Below, in pieces: positions 19,800 through 31,368 of a stretch of DNA of 64,000 nucleotides. The notes under the pieces are model-generated. The model did not search any database, was not told the origin of the DNA, and worked only from the letters and a program-made list of their open reading frames with translations. The translations under genes and the position numbers were made by a program. The number at the start of each line of letters is the position of its first letter. Within the stretch, counting starts at the first letter, position 1. Source of the stretch: Archangium violaceum (lineage in GTDB: Bacteria; Myxococcota; Myxococcia; Myxococcales; Myxococcaceae); the NCBI RefSeq assembly GCF_016887565.1, contig NZ_CP069396.1:11514001-11578000 (forward strand), given 5' to 3'.

Positions 19800-19836
19800 T
19801 ACCCTCACCCCGTCCCTCTCCCGGAGGGAGAGGGGT
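19800..19836 (-). repeat. Dispersed palindromic repeat, copy 4
   Basis: Second reverse-oriented copy, about 20 bases after copy 3. Copies 3 and 4 together form a direct pair. Confidence 0.85.
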
Positions 19837-20035
19837 TGTGGGCTGTCGTCAAGGGGTTGGCCTGACACTCCGTCTTCCCGGAATTCGACTTCCCTACCGG
19901 GGCCGTGGTACACGCGGGCCGCCTTCAGGCGCACTCTCTGGCCCTGAAGGGCGAGGCTGTGCTGAAGCGTCGGCGAGCGGACCCCCTCTCGCAGACGGCC
20001 AACCCCTCGACACTCTTTCTGAGGAGTTGCACTCC

Positions 20036-22546
<2,511 letters not shown>

Positions 22547-22587
22547 TCAGTTACCCGGGGGCCCTCGCGGCCCCCTCGGGACACACG

Positions 22588-22627
22588 AGCGGCGGGGAGC
22601 CTCCGGGCTTCCCGCCGCTTCGCTTTT
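22588..22627 (+). terminator. Rho-independent terminator after the pyrophosphatase gene
   Basis: AGCGGCGGGGAGCC and GGGCTTCCCGCCGCT form a strong stem with a short loop, followed by TCGCTTTT. A second GC hairpin, GGGGGCC-ctcgc-GGCCCCC, sits just before it. Confidence 0.8.
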
Positions 22628-22649
22628 GGGGAGGCCTCGGCTGGAGGCC

Positions 22650-22970
22650 TCAGCGGATGCGGAACGCGGGCGGGTCGATGCGGGTGGAGCGGCACTCGGG
22701 GCAGGAGCCGGGCCGGGTGAGGCGCTTGCGGTCGCGGAAGACGAAGCCACAGGCCAGACACTCGGCGGGGATGACCTCCAGCGCGGCGCCACCGGCGCGC
22801 AGGGACTTCTCCAGGTGCTCCAGGTGCCCGGCCACGTCCTTCTCGGAGATGCCCACCAGGGCCGAGAGCTCCTTGGCGGTGAGCCCCGTTTCCGGAGCCG
22901 AGGACAGCTCGGCCTCCAGCGCGCCGCGCACGGTGGCGCCTCGGGGTTGGGGAACGGGACTGGAACTCAT
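22650..22970 (-). CDS. HTH and zinc-ribbon regulator
   Basis: 106 residues. Residues about 15-60 form a winged-helix-like segment (LTAKELSALVGISEKDVAGHL), followed by a zinc ribbon: CLACGF, then CPEC, four Cys that can hold one zinc. This order matches a family of small predicted transcription regulators with an N-terminal HTH and C-terminal zinc ribbon. The target is unknown. Start at ATG 22970 with GGGAGG eight bases before it. Its 3' end faces the pyrophosphatase terminator. Confidence 0.72.
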   Translation of the reverse strand: MSSSPVPQPRGATVRGALEAELSSAPETGLTAKELSALVGISEKDVAGHLEHLEKSLRAGGAALEVIPAECLACGFVFRDRKRLTRPGSCPECRSTRIDPPAFRIR

Positions 22971-23114
22971 GGGCCGCTACCTCCCAGGTGGAGGGTAGTC
23001 ACGCCCACCTGCTCCGGCGTCCAGGAGCACATGCCCGCTCGGTGGGCAAGAGCCAATCCCGTGGCGGAAAGAGTCCTAGATGTCCCAACGAGGGTCCGAG
23101 TAGCCTCCCCGGCC

Positions 23115-24080
23115 ATGAGCCTCCGCTACACCGCTGATTACAGAACGCTCCTGTGGTGCGTCGCCATGCCCATCGTGGCTATGGCGCAGTACGTCAATCC
23201 CACGCTCATCCCCTATCTCAGCCCGCTCGGCTGCTACCTGGCGCTGAGCGCTGGCGTCATCGCGCACAACCACAACCACTGCCCCACCTTCAAGAACCGG
23301 CGGCTCAACTTCTTGATGAGTCTCTGGCTGGCGCACTTCTATGGCTACCCCACGTTCGCCTGGGTGCCGACGCACAACCTCAACCACCACAAGTACGTGA
23401 ACAAGGCGGGGGATGCGACCATCACCTGGCGCTACACGACGAAGCACAACTGGTGGGTGGCCTTCACGTACTTCTTCGTCTCGTCCTACTGGCAGAGCGA
23501 TCCCATCAAGCAGTACATCGGCAAGGCGCGTCAGTCGAACCCCACGCTCTTCCGGCAGATCGTCACCCAGTACATGACGTGGGCGGGCCTGCACCTGGCG
23601 CTGCTGGGGCTGGCCATCGCGTGGCACGGACCGCTGCAGGGGTTGAAGGTGTGGGGCTTCGCGTTCCTCATCCCGGCGCTCTTCGCGCTGTGGACGATCA
23701 TGTTCTTCAACTACATCCAGCACGTGCACGCGGATCCGTGGAGCGAGCACGACCACTCGCGCAACTTCGACGGGAAGCTCATCAACTTCCTGCTCTTCAA
23801 CAACGGGTTGCACGCGGCGCACCACGAGATGCCGGGCGCGCACTGGAGCATGCTGCGCGAGGCGCACGAGAAGATCGCGCCGCAGATCAACCCGCAGCTC
23901 ATCCACGGCAGCTTCTTCTGGTTCTGCTTCAGCAACTACGTGCTGGCGCCCGTCTTCCCGAAGCTCGGCACGAAGCAGGTGGGCCGCGCGCCGTACGATG
24001 TGCCCACGGGAGAGAAGCTGGAGCTGAGCTCGGCGGACGTGGACGCGCTGGAGTCGGGCATCAACGCTGCACGAACCTGA
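23115..24080 (+). CDS. Membrane fatty acid desaturase
   Basis: 321 residues, several hydrophobic helices and the three His boxes of membrane desaturases: HNHNH near residue 55, HNLNHHKY near residue 92, and [11 protein letters not shown] near residue 235, with an extra [13 protein letters not shown]. These bind the di-iron centre that places a double bond in an acyl chain, which keeps membranes fluid. Position of the bond and electron donor cannot be read. The start at ATG 23115 gives the usual short N-terminus before the first helix. A cold-shock gene follows on the same strand, which fits a role in cold adaptation, though this link is only positional. Confidence 0.85.
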   Translation: MSLRYTADYRTLLWCVAMPIVAMAQYVNPTLIPYLSPLGCYLALSAGVIAHNHNHCPTFKNRRLNFLMSLWLAHFYGYPTFAWVPTHNLNHHKYVNKAGDATITWRYTTKHNWWVAFTYFFVSSYWQSDPIKQYIGKARQSNPTLFRQIVTQYMTWAGLHLALLGLAIAWHGPLQGLKVWGFAFLIPALFALWTIMFFNYIQHVHADPWSEHDHSRNFDGKLINFLLFNNGLHAAHHEMPGAHWSMLREAHEKIAPQINPQLIHGSFFWFCFSNYVLAPVFPKLGTKQVGRAPYDVPTGEKLELSSADVDALESGINAART

Positions 24081-24199
24081 ACACTCGGGTTGGACGCCCT
24101 CTCGACATTTTGGATGGGACGGACTACGCCTTGCCTTCCGGCTCAAGTCCGGGCCGAGAAGGCGGTAGCTGCCGCCTGGTAACGAAAGAAGAACGATTC

Positions 24200-24406
24200 A
24201 TGGCAACTGGTACTGTCAAGTGGTTCAACGACGCGAAGGGCTTCGGGTTCATCACGCAGGACGGCGGTGGTGAGGACGTGTTCTGCCACCACACGGCCAT
24301 CAACATGGATGGCTTCCGCACCCTGGCCGAGGGCCAGCGCGTGGAGTTCGAGGTCACCAAGGGCCCGAAGGGCCTGCAGGCGCAGAACGTGCGCGCCGCC
24401 GGGTAG
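24200..24406 (+). CDS. cspA: Cold-shock protein, CspA family
   Basis: 68 residues, one cold-shock domain. RNP1 is KGFGFI and RNP2 is DVFCHH, where the more usual VFVHH has Cys in place of Val. It binds single-stranded RNA and DNA and keeps mRNA unfolded. The 120 bases between the desaturase stop and this ATG hold a possible long leader, which in this family often carries cold-responsive structure. A perfect terminator follows. Confidence 0.95.
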   Translation: MATGTVKWFNDAKGFGFITQDGGGEDVFCHHTAINMDGFRTLAEGQRVEFEVTKGPKGLQAQNVRAAG

Positions 24407-24428
24407 TCCGTACCCCGGATGAATCCTG

Positions 24429-24467
24429 GAGCCCGACCTTCTTCGAGAAGGTCGGGCTCTTGCTTTT
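24429..24467 (+). terminator. Rho-independent terminator after the cold-shock gene
   Basis: GAGCCCGACCTTCT pairs perfectly with AGAAGGTCGGGCTC across a TCG loop, then TTGCTTTT. The strongest terminator in the window. Confidence 0.93.
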
Positions 24468-24487
24468 GGTGGTGAGGGTCTTCGTCG

Positions 24488-25054
24488 ATGCGCCTGCCGC
24501 CCCTGCCCCGAGTCATCGGCTTCGATGACGCCCCGTTCAAGAAACGCCCAGGCGCGAAGGTGCCGCTGGTGGGAGTGGTGTGCGGAGGAACTCGATTCGA
24601 GGGACTGGTCTGGGGACAGGTGCGCAAGGACGGGTGGACGGCGACGAGCGAGGTGAGCCGGCTGCTGGTGGGGGGCAAGTTCCTGCCGCAACTCCACCTG
24701 GTGCTGCTGGATGGAATCGCGTTCGGAGGCTTCAACGTGGTGGACCTGCCGCGGCTGGCGCACGAGCTGAAGAAGCCATGTGTGGCGGTCATGAGGCGAA
24801 TGCCGGACCTGGAGGCGGTGGAGCGAGCGTTGCGCCACCTGCCGCGAGCGGAGCGGAGGCTGGAGTTGCTGAGGCGAGCGGGCCCCATCCATCAACAGGG
24901 AGGCTTCACGTTCCAGGTACAGGGAGCGGAGCCGGAGTGGGTAACGGAGGCACTGAAACGCCTCACGGATCGAGGACACGTACCGGAGGCATTGCGACTG
25001 GCGCACCTGATCGGCTCAGCGGTGGTAACGGGAGAAAGCTCCAAGCGAGCCTGA
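24488..25054 (+). CDS. DUF99 (endonuclease dU-like) family protein
   Basis: 188 residues. The early VIGFDDAPF motif and LHLVLLDGIAFGGFNVVDL are signatures of DUF99, a family commonest in archaea and named endonuclease dU after activity on deoxyuridine-containing DNA reported for a member. The two Asp in GFDD and the Asp in LLDG are candidate metal ligands. The role in this bacterium, perhaps DNA repair, is inferred. The stop codon is followed directly by a dispersed repeat. Confidence 0.8.
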   Translation: MRLPPLPRVIGFDDAPFKKRPGAKVPLVGVVCGGTRFEGLVWGQVRKDGWTATSEVSRLLVGGKFLPQLHLVLLDGIAFGGFNVVDLPRLAHELKKPCVAVMRRMPDLEAVERALRHLPRAERRLELLRRAGPIHQQGGFTFQVQGAEPEWVTEALKRLTDRGHVPEALRLAHLIGSAVVTGESSKRA

Positions 25055-25090
25055 CCCCTCTCCCTCCGGGAGAGGGACGGGGTGAGGGTA
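25055..25090 (+). repeat. Dispersed palindromic repeat, copy 5
   Basis: Starts at the base after the DUF99 stop codon, between two convergent genes. Same consensus as the other copies. Confidence 0.88.
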
Positions 25091-25117
25091 CGCGAGCCCG
25101 TGCTCCCCACCGTGCCG

Positions 25118-25606
25118 CTACCTGCGAACCTCGGGGGGAACCTGTTCCAACCACCCCACCTCGAGGGCGGCCCACAACCCGAGCAACACAGCCTCGGCGG
25201 CATCATGCCGGAGCGAGGTAGGCCTGGGGGCACCGGACCACTCGATGACCCGGCGAGCGAGCCCATCGGCGGCGTCCTTGGCGAGGCCCCCGGTGCGCTG
25301 CTCGCGGGCGTACAGGAGGCGTGAGCGCCAGTCCTGGGCGGACACACGGAGCACGGGGAGCGCGCGCCGAGCGGCCTCACGTTCCCACACCTCGGCGATG
25401 GGCCCGCCGCCCTCCAGAACCAGCCACGCGAGGGGCCCGGCGGAGTGAAGCACGGAGGGCACGGCGCGCTTGAGCCGGGACTGGGAGCCGAAGTTCTGCG
25501 AGCGGTACCAGCGCAGGCGCCCGTCGGAGCCGAACAGAGCGAGCCCCGAGCGGAGGCCGAGGTCGACCGCGAGCAACCCCGGCTCCGAGGGCGAGTCCGG
25601 GCTCAC
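25118..25606 (-). CDS. RuvC-like RNase H-fold protein
   Basis: 162 residues. LLAVDLGLRSGLALFG at the N-terminus, a central LVLEGGGP strand and a final RHDAAEAVLLGLWAAL helix place Asp, Glu and Asp as in RuvC-type resolvases. It is therefore probably a nuclease or an inactive relative; the biological role is unknown. The GTG start overlaps the TolC stop by four bases (25603-25606), so translation is likely coupled to the efflux operon, an odd partner for a nuclease. Confidence 0.6.
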   Translation of the reverse strand: MSPDSPSEPGLLAVDLGLRSGLALFGSDGRLRWYRSQNFGSQSRLKRAVPSVLHSAGPLAWLVLEGGGPIAEVWEREAARRALPVLRVSAQDWRSRLLYAREQRTGGLAKDAADGLARRVIEWSGAPRPTSLRHDAAEAVLLGLWAALEVGWLEQVPPEVRR

Positions 25607-27072
25607 TGTTGCTGCTGCGACTCCGCCTGCTCGAGCGAGGAGGCGATGCGGCCGGCGGCGGCGACGAGCTCGACGCGGCGGATTTCCAGGGTGGCGCGGG
25701 ACTGGGCGGCGGCGCTGGCGGCGAGGAAGCGCCGGGTGTCGGCGTCGGACATCTCGAGGCTGGTGGCGACGCCGGCCTTGAAGGCGGCGGCCACCTGCTG
25801 CTGGACGCGGGCGGCGAGCTGCGACTGGGCCTCGGCCTGGGCGAGGGCGGCCTGGGCGGCCTCGAGGTTGGCCTTGGCGGCCACCCAGTTGGCGCGGCCC
25901 CTGGCGCGAGCCGACTCATACTGCGCCCTGGCCTGGGCCAGGCGGGCCTCGTCCTCGTGCAGGTTGGCGTAGCGCTGCCCGCGGTCGTAAAGGGGCACGG
26001 AGGCGGCGACGACGAGCTCGTAGGTGGTGTTCTTCCCGGTGAAGCCGGCGTTGGAGTTGTAGTTGCCGCGAGCGATGGCGGCGAGGCTGGGCAACCACGC
26101 GAACCGGTCGTAGGTCACCTTGCCCTCGTTGGCCTGAACGGCCTTGGAGGCCGAGCGCACCGCGAAGGTGTCCTCCCAGGGGCTCTGGTCGTCGGAGGGA
26201 ATCTGCCACTGGGGGCCGGGGGTATCCAGGGCGGCGGGCTGCACGGGCTCGCCCACGAGGGCCCCCAGCAGAGACAGCAGCTGCGCGTACTGCCCGGAGA
26301 GCTGCGCCAGCTGCACGCGGGCCTGGGCCGTCTCCGCCTGGGCGCGCAGCAGCGAGGCCTCCACGGTCATGCCCACGCCCAGCTGGGCCTTGGCATCGGC
26401 CTCGCGCTGGAGGGCCACCTGCTCCGCCTCGCGGGCCGCGTCCATCATCTGCATGATGCCCTGCAGGCCCAGGTAGGTGCGCGCCACGGCCAGCAGCACC
26501 TGCTCACGGGCCTCGAGGGCACCCAGCTCCGCGGCCTCGGCGCCGGCCTTGGCGGGGCCGATGAGGAAGACGCCGGCCGGGGTGAAGAGGGGCTGGGAGA
26601 TCTGCGCCGTGGCGTAGCGCGAGTTCTCCGCCGAGATGACGACGGGCGCGGGGATGATGCCGGGGTTGACGGGCTGGAGGGCGAACACACCGCCCACCAG
26701 CTGGACGAAGCTGCCGAGGTCCAGCTCGGCGGCGGCGCTGGAGTGGACGAACTGGCCGCTGAGCGTGAGCTCGGGCTGCCAGGCCGTCCAGGCGCGGCGG
26801 ACACCGGCGGCGACCACGGCGGACTGGGCGCGAGCGGCGGCCACGTCCGGGCCCTGCGTCGAGGCGAGGGAGAGCGCCTCCTGCAGCGACACCGTGCGGA
26901 GCGTGCCGGGCGCGGGAGTGGCGGCCGCGGAGGGCGGAGCGGCGGGAGCCGGTTGAGCGGACTGCGCGGGGGCCGAGGGCGCCTGGGCGAGCGCGCCGAG
27001 CGGCGAGAGCGCGGCGAGCAGGACGAGGGAGAGGGGACGCCGGACGGAACCAGCAGCGATTCGGATGGACAT
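25603..27072 (-). CDS. TolC-family outer-membrane efflux channel
   Basis: 489 residues. A signal peptide (LVLLAALSPLGALAQ) is followed by an Ala/Pro linker and two repeated halves rich in long amphipathic helices, e.g. EAREQVLLAVARTYLGLQ and ARANWVAAKANLEAAQAAL, as in TolC/OprM proteins that form a trimeric channel through the outer membrane. It comes last of the three transport genes, completing a tripartite pump with the RND and adaptor proteins encoded just upstream in transcription order. Confidence 0.9.
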   Translation of the reverse strand: MSIRIAAGSVRRPLSLVLLAALSPLGALAQAPSAPAQSAQPAPAAPPSAAATPAPGTLRTVSLQEALSLASTQGPDVAAARAQSAVVAAGVRRAWTAWQPELTLSGQFVHSSAAAELDLGSFVQLVGGVFALQPVNPGIIPAPVVISAENSRYATAQISQPLFTPAGVFLIGPAKAGAEAAELGALEAREQVLLAVARTYLGLQGIMQMMDAAREAEQVALQREADAKAQLGVGMTVEASLLRAQAETAQARVQLAQLSGQYAQLLSLLGALVGEPVQPAALDTPGPQWQIPSDDQSPWEDTFAVRSASKAVQANEGKVTYDRFAWLPSLAAIARGNYNSNAGFTGKNTTYELVVAASVPLYDRGQRYANLHEDEARLAQARAQYESARARGRANWVAAKANLEAAQAALAQAEAQSQLAARVQQQVAAAFKAGVATSLEMSDADTRRFLAASAAAQSRATLEIRRVELVAAAGRIASSLEQAESQQQQ

Positions 27073-27113
27073 AGGAGGAATGAACGGAGGAGGGGGGAGC
27101 CCGGGGGCCGCGC

Positions 27114-30100
27114 TCAGGCGGCGCGGCCGGGCTGCTGCTCGGAGACGGGAACGGGGGAAGCCTCGTCCTTCTTCTGGACGCGCTTGGAGAAGCCCAGGCT
27201 CTCCATGGCGGCGAAGACCACGGGCACCACCAACAGGGTGAGGAAGGTGGAGGTGATGACGCCGCCGATGACGGCGATGGCCATGGGGGCGCGGAACTCG
27301 GAGCCCACGCCCTTGCCGATGGCGGTGGGCACCATGCCGATGGCCATGGCGGCGCTCGTCATGAGGATGGGGCGCAGGCGGCGGGGGCCGGCCTTCATCA
27401 GCGCCTCGTCGACCGAGTCACCCTCGCGCAGGTACTGAAGCGCGCCGTCCACCAGGAGGATGGCGTTCTTCGTCACCAGGCCCATCAGCAGGATGATGCC
27501 GATCATCGCGCCCATGGAGACGTGGAAGCCGCCGAAGAACAGACCCAGCAGCGCGCCCACCAGGGCGAGCGGCAGGGACACCATGATGGTGAAGGGGTGC
27601 TTGAGGGACTCGAACTGGCTGGCGAGCACCATGTAGATGAAGACGAAGGCCAGCAGGAAGGCGGTGCCGAAGGCGTCGTTCTGCTCGGCCATCATCTTCA
27701 TCTGGCCGTCGTAGACGAGCGAGTAGCCCGGGGCGAGCGGCTTCTCGGCCACCTTCTCGCGCAGCTTCTTGGCCACGTCACCCAGGGGAGCGCCCTGGAG
27801 CTGGGCGTAGACGGCGAGCTGCCGCTGGCGGTTCTCGTGCTCGATGACGCTCGGGCCATCGCGCAGCTCCACCTTGGCCAGGTCCGACACCGGGACGAGC
27901 CCCTTGGGCGTGGCCAACAGAATCTGCCGCACGCGCTCTGGGGTGCCACGGTCGCGCTCGGAGAGGCGGACGCGGATGTCCGTCTCGTCGACGCCCTCGC
28001 GCAGCTTGGCGGCCACGTCACCGCCGATGGCCAGACGCATCTGCATGGCCAGGGCGGCGGCGCTCACGCCCAGGTCCTTGGCGCGGGCCCGGTCGATCTC
28101 GATGGCCAGCTCCGGCTTGGGCGGATTGAAGTCCACGCGCACGTCCGCGGTGCCGGGGATGTCGCGCAGAATCTGGGCGACGCGCTCGGACTCCTCGCGG
28201 ATCTTCTCCAGGTCCGGACCGGTGACGCGCACGATGATGGGATAGAAGTCACCACCCAGGCCGTCGATGATGGGCGGGTCCTGCATGATGACGCGGGTGG
28301 CGACCAGCGCGGGCGTGAGAATCTCGCGCGCCTGCTCCTTGATGGGATCGATGCCCCGGGTGCGCTGGTGCTTCTCCACCGTGAGCACCCGGATGCGCGC
28401 CTTGTTCACATCGCCGTTGTCGCCGACGATGGAGTAGACGTCCGTCACCTCGGGAATCTGCTTGAGGAGCCGCTCGGCCTCCGCCACGCGAGCCCCCGTC
28501 TGCTCCAGGTTGGAGGCGTCCGGCAGGATGAGCTGCACGAGGAACTGCGAGCGGTCCTCGGGGGAGAGGAACTCCACGCCCAGGCGGCTGGCGGCCCCGA
28601 AGGACAGCCCCATCACCAGCACGGTGATGCCCGCGGTCGCCCACTTGTGGTCCAGCACCCAGCGCAGGATGCGCGAGTAGAAGCGCTCGCTCTCGTCCAG
28701 GAAGCGGCGGATGGCGCTGGCCAGCGCGTTCTCCTGGTGGTGCTCGCCTGGCTTGCGCTGCTTCGCCAGACGCGCGGACAGCATGGGGTCCAGCGTGAAG
28801 GAGATGAAGAGCGAGATGAGCACCGCCACCGAGATGGTGAGGCCGAACTGCTGGAGGAACTGGCCCACCATGCCGGGCATGAAGGCCACCGGGACGAACA
28901 CCGCCACCAGGGCGAGCGTGGTGGCGAGCACCGCCAGGCCCACGTCCGACGTGCCCTTGGAGGCCGCGGACACGGGGTCCTCGCCCTGCTCCAGACGGTG
29001 GGTGATGGCCTCGCGCACCACCACCGCGTCGTCGATGAGAAGACCGATGGCCAGCGAGAGCGCCAGCAGCGTCATCTGGTTGAGCGAGTACTCCAGCAGG
29101 TACATCACGAAGAACGTACCGACGACCGAGGTGGGCAGCGCCAGCGAGGAGATGAAGGTGCCGCGCGGGTCCAACAGGAACATCAGGATGATGAGCACCG
29201 CCATCGCGCCGCCGAAGATGAGGGCGATCCACACCTCGTGGGCGTTCTCGCGGATGGGGATGGACTGGTCGATGAGCAGCGTGGTCTGGAAGTCATGCCC
29301 CAGGGAGGGCACCACGGTGTCCAGCGCCTTCTTCACCGCGTCGCTCACCGCCACGGTGTTGGAGCCGGGCTGCTTGACGATCTCGAAGATGACCGCGTCC
29401 TTGCCATTGAGGCGCGCGGTGGTGCGCCGCTCGGCCACGCCGTCGGTGATGGTGGCGATCTCCTCCAGCCGCACCTGGGCGCCCGTGCGGCTCTGGGCCA
29501 CCGGGAGCTGCCGCAGCTCGTCCACGTTGCGGAACTGTCCCAGCGAGCGCACCGTCAGCTCGTTGGGCCCCAGCTGCAGGCGGCCCGCGGGCAGGTCCAG
29601 GTTCTCCATGCCGATGCGCTGGGAGATGTCCATCGGGGACACGCCCACCGCGCGCGCCTTGTCCAGGTCGATGTCCACCTGGATCTCCCGCACGTCACCG
29701 CCGTTGATGCGCACGTCGGCCACGCCCTCGAGCTGCGCCAGGGCCGGCTTGAGCTTGTCCTCGATGAGCTTGCGCACCGTGCGCGAGTCCGCCTGCGCGC
29801 TCGCCGCGTAGGTGAGGACGGCCACCGCGGAGATGTCCACGCGGCCCACCACCGGCGTGTCCGCGTCCTGCGGCAGCCGGTTGGCCACGCCCGACACCTT
29901 GTCGCGCACCTCCTGCACCGACCGGTCCAGGTTGGCCGACAGCTTGAACTGCACGATCACCGTGCCGACGTTCTCGCGGCTGAAGGAGTGGATTTTATCC
30001 ACGCCGCTGATGCCGGCGACGGCATCCTCGATGGGCTTGATGACCTGGGTCTCGAGCTCACCCGGGCCCGCGCCCTTGTAGATGGTGTTCACCACTACCA

Positions 30101-30230
30101 CGGGGATGGACACGTCCGGGTAGAGGTCGGTACCGAGCCGGGAGTACCCCATCACCCCGAGGACGATGAGGCAGAGGGACAGCATGGCCGTGAAGACGGG
30201 CCGGCGGATGGAGACGTCGCTGAGGAGCAT
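27114..30230 (-). CDS. RND efflux pump permease (AcrB/HAE1 family)
   Basis: 1038 residues, the normal length for an AcrB-type transporter. N-terminus MLLSDVSIRRPVFTAML is typical. Twelve membrane helices in two halves enclose two large periplasmic loops. The proton-relay Asp pair is present in IGLLIDDAVVV. It exports hydrophobic compounds, such as drugs or secondary metabolites, using the proton gradient. The substrate cannot be told. It lies between the adaptor and TolC genes, 27-41 bases from each, in the TetR-headed operon. Confidence 0.95.
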   Translation of the reverse strand: MLLSDVSIRRPVFTAMLSLCLIVLGVMGYSRLGTDLYPDVSIPVVVVNTIYKGAGPGELETQVIKPIEDAVAGISGVDKIHSFSRENVGTVIVQFKLSANLDRSVQEVRDKVSGVANRLPQDADTPVVGRVDISAVAVLTYAASAQADSRTVRKLIEDKLKPALAQLEGVADVRINGGDVREIQVDIDLDKARAVGVSPMDISQRIGMENLDLPAGRLQLGPNELTVRSLGQFRNVDELRQLPVAQSRTGAQVRLEEIATITDGVAERRTTARLNGKDAVIFEIVKQPGSNTVAVSDAVKKALDTVVPSLGHDFQTTLLIDQSIPIRENAHEVWIALIFGGAMAVLIILMFLLDPRGTFISSLALPTSVVGTFFVMYLLEYSLNQMTLLALSLAIGLLIDDAVVVREAITHRLEQGEDPVSAASKGTSDVGLAVLATTLALVAVFVPVAFMPGMVGQFLQQFGLTISVAVLISLFISFTLDPMLSARLAKQRKPGEHHQENALASAIRRFLDESERFYSRILRWVLDHKWATAGITVLVMGLSFGAASRLGVEFLSPEDRSQFLVQLILPDASNLEQTGARVAEAERLLKQIPEVTDVYSIVGDNGDVNKARIRVLTVEKHQRTRGIDPIKEQAREILTPALVATRVIMQDPPIIDGLGGDFYPIIVRVTGPDLEKIREESERVAQILRDIPGTADVRVDFNPPKPELAIEIDRARAKDLGVSAAALAMQMRLAIGGDVAAKLREGVDETDIRVRLSERDRGTPERVRQILLATPKGLVPVSDLAKVELRDGPSVIEHENRQRQLAVYAQLQGAPLGDVAKKLREKVAEKPLAPGYSLVYDGQMKMMAEQNDAFGTAFLLAFVFIYMVLASQFESLKHPFTIMVSLPLALVGALLGLFFGGFHVSMGAMIGIILLMGLVTKNAILLVDGALQYLREGDSVDEALMKAGPRRLRPILMTSAAMAIGMVPTAIGKGVGSEFRAPMAIAVIGGVITSTFLTLLVVPVVFAAMESLGFSKRVQKKDEASPVPVSEQQPGRAA

Positions 30231-30257
30231 GGGAAACGCCCTGGTATCCTTCGAGGC

Positions 30258-31364
30258 CTACTTCACGGAGACGCGCGTACCCTCGGCGAGGGACGGCGTG
30301 GGGTATTCGACGACCTTGTCCAACGGGGAGGCGGCCTTCACCACCACCTCGCGCACGCGGCGCTCCAGCACCTGCACGTCCACGCGGCGCACCTCGCCGG
30401 TGGAGGCCACCACGTAGACGTGGTCCCCGCCCGAGGACGACAGCGCGGAGACGGGAATCACCTGGGCCTGCTGCGCCTCGCCCAGCGGGAGGATGACGCG
30501 CGCCAGGGTGTTGGCCACGAAGCGCCCATCCTTGTTGGGCACCACGATGTCCACCGGGATGCGGCGGGTGGCCGGGTCCGCGGAGCGGATGATGGTGCGG
30601 ATGACGGCCTCGTCCGTGGAGGCGCCACCGCCGACGACCTCGACGCGCACCTTGGTGCCCGGCTTGAGGTAGGCGCGCGTGGAGTCGGCCACCGTCGTCT
30701 TCAGCAGCAGGGAGTCCAGGTTCTCCAGTCCGAACTGGGGAGCGCCCGGGCCCACGATGGCGCCCACCTGCTCGGGCGCGTCGGTGACGGTGCCGGAGAA
30801 GGGCGCCTTCAGGTCGTGCTTGCGGCGGCCGGCCTGCGCCTGCGCGAGCTGCGCCTTCGCGGCGAGCAGCTGCGCCTGGGCCTGCCGGGCCTGGGTGGTG
30901 GAGGTGAGGTTCTGCAGGTCGCTCACGTTGCCCTGCTCCTGCAGCTTCGCGTTGCGACCGGCCACGTCGGCGGCCATGGCGGCGCTCACCTCGGCGGCGG
31001 CCACGGCGGCCTGCGCCTGCGCCAGCTGCGCGTCGGCGATCTCCACGTTGAGCTGGGCGAGCACCTGGCCCTCCTGCACCGTCTGGCCCTTCTTCACGCG
31101 CACCTTCTCCAGGCGGCCACCCACCTCGAAGCCCACCTGCAGGGCCTGGGCGGGGAAGAGCGTGCCCGTCACCTCCTCGCGCATCGCGGCCTGCTCCGAG
31201 CGGGTGGCGGCGAGCGTCACCGTGGGGAGCTGCTCGGTGGTGGCGGCCTTGGTGGCGGCGGAGGGCGGAGCGGCGTCCGCCTTGCAGCCGGAGAGGGACA
31301 ACGCGGTGGCGGCCATGCCCACGGCGGCGAGCCCGGCGACGAGAGGCGTCCTGGAGAGTTTCAC
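30258..31364 (-). CDS. RND efflux periplasmic adaptor (membrane fusion protein, lipoprotein)
   Basis: 368 residues. Lipobox SLSGC (Cys27) anchors it to a membrane. After this come a barrel-sandwich hybrid domain (VGFEVGGRLEKVRVKKGQTVQEG), a helical hairpin rich in Ala/Gln (LAQAQAAVAAAEVSAAMAAD) and beta-barrel and membrane-proximal domains near the C-terminus. Such adaptors link the RND pump to TolC. The gene starts four bases after the TetR stop, so it is co-transcribed with the regulator. Confidence 0.92.
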   Translation of the reverse strand: MKLSRTPLVAGLAAVGMAATALSLSGCKADAAPPSAATKAATTEQLPTVTLAATRSEQAAMREEVTGTLFPAQALQVGFEVGGRLEKVRVKKGQTVQEGQVLAQLNVEIADAQLAQAQAAVAAAEVSAAMAADVAGRNAKLQEQGNVSDLQNLTSTTQARQAQAQLLAAKAQLAQAQAGRRKHDLKAPFSGTVTDAPEQVGAIVGPGAPQFGLENLDSLLLKTTVADSTRAYLKPGTKVRVEVVGGGASTDEAVIRTIIRSADPATRRIPVDIVVPNKDGRFVANTLARVILPLGEAQQAQVIPVSALSSSGGDHVYVVASTGEVRRVDVQVLERRVREVVVKAASPLDKVVEYPTPSLAEGTRVSVK

Positions 31365-31368
31365 GTTC

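Larger units (their letters stand above)
19554..20035. other. Intergenic region with three palindromic repeats and a terminator
   Basis: 480 bases without a gene. It holds repeat copies at 19561, 19745 and 19800 (the last two in reverse orientation) and a terminator-like hairpin at 19608-19656. The right half must contain the promoter and leader of the pyrophosphatase gene, but no promoter was clear. Confidence 0.6.
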
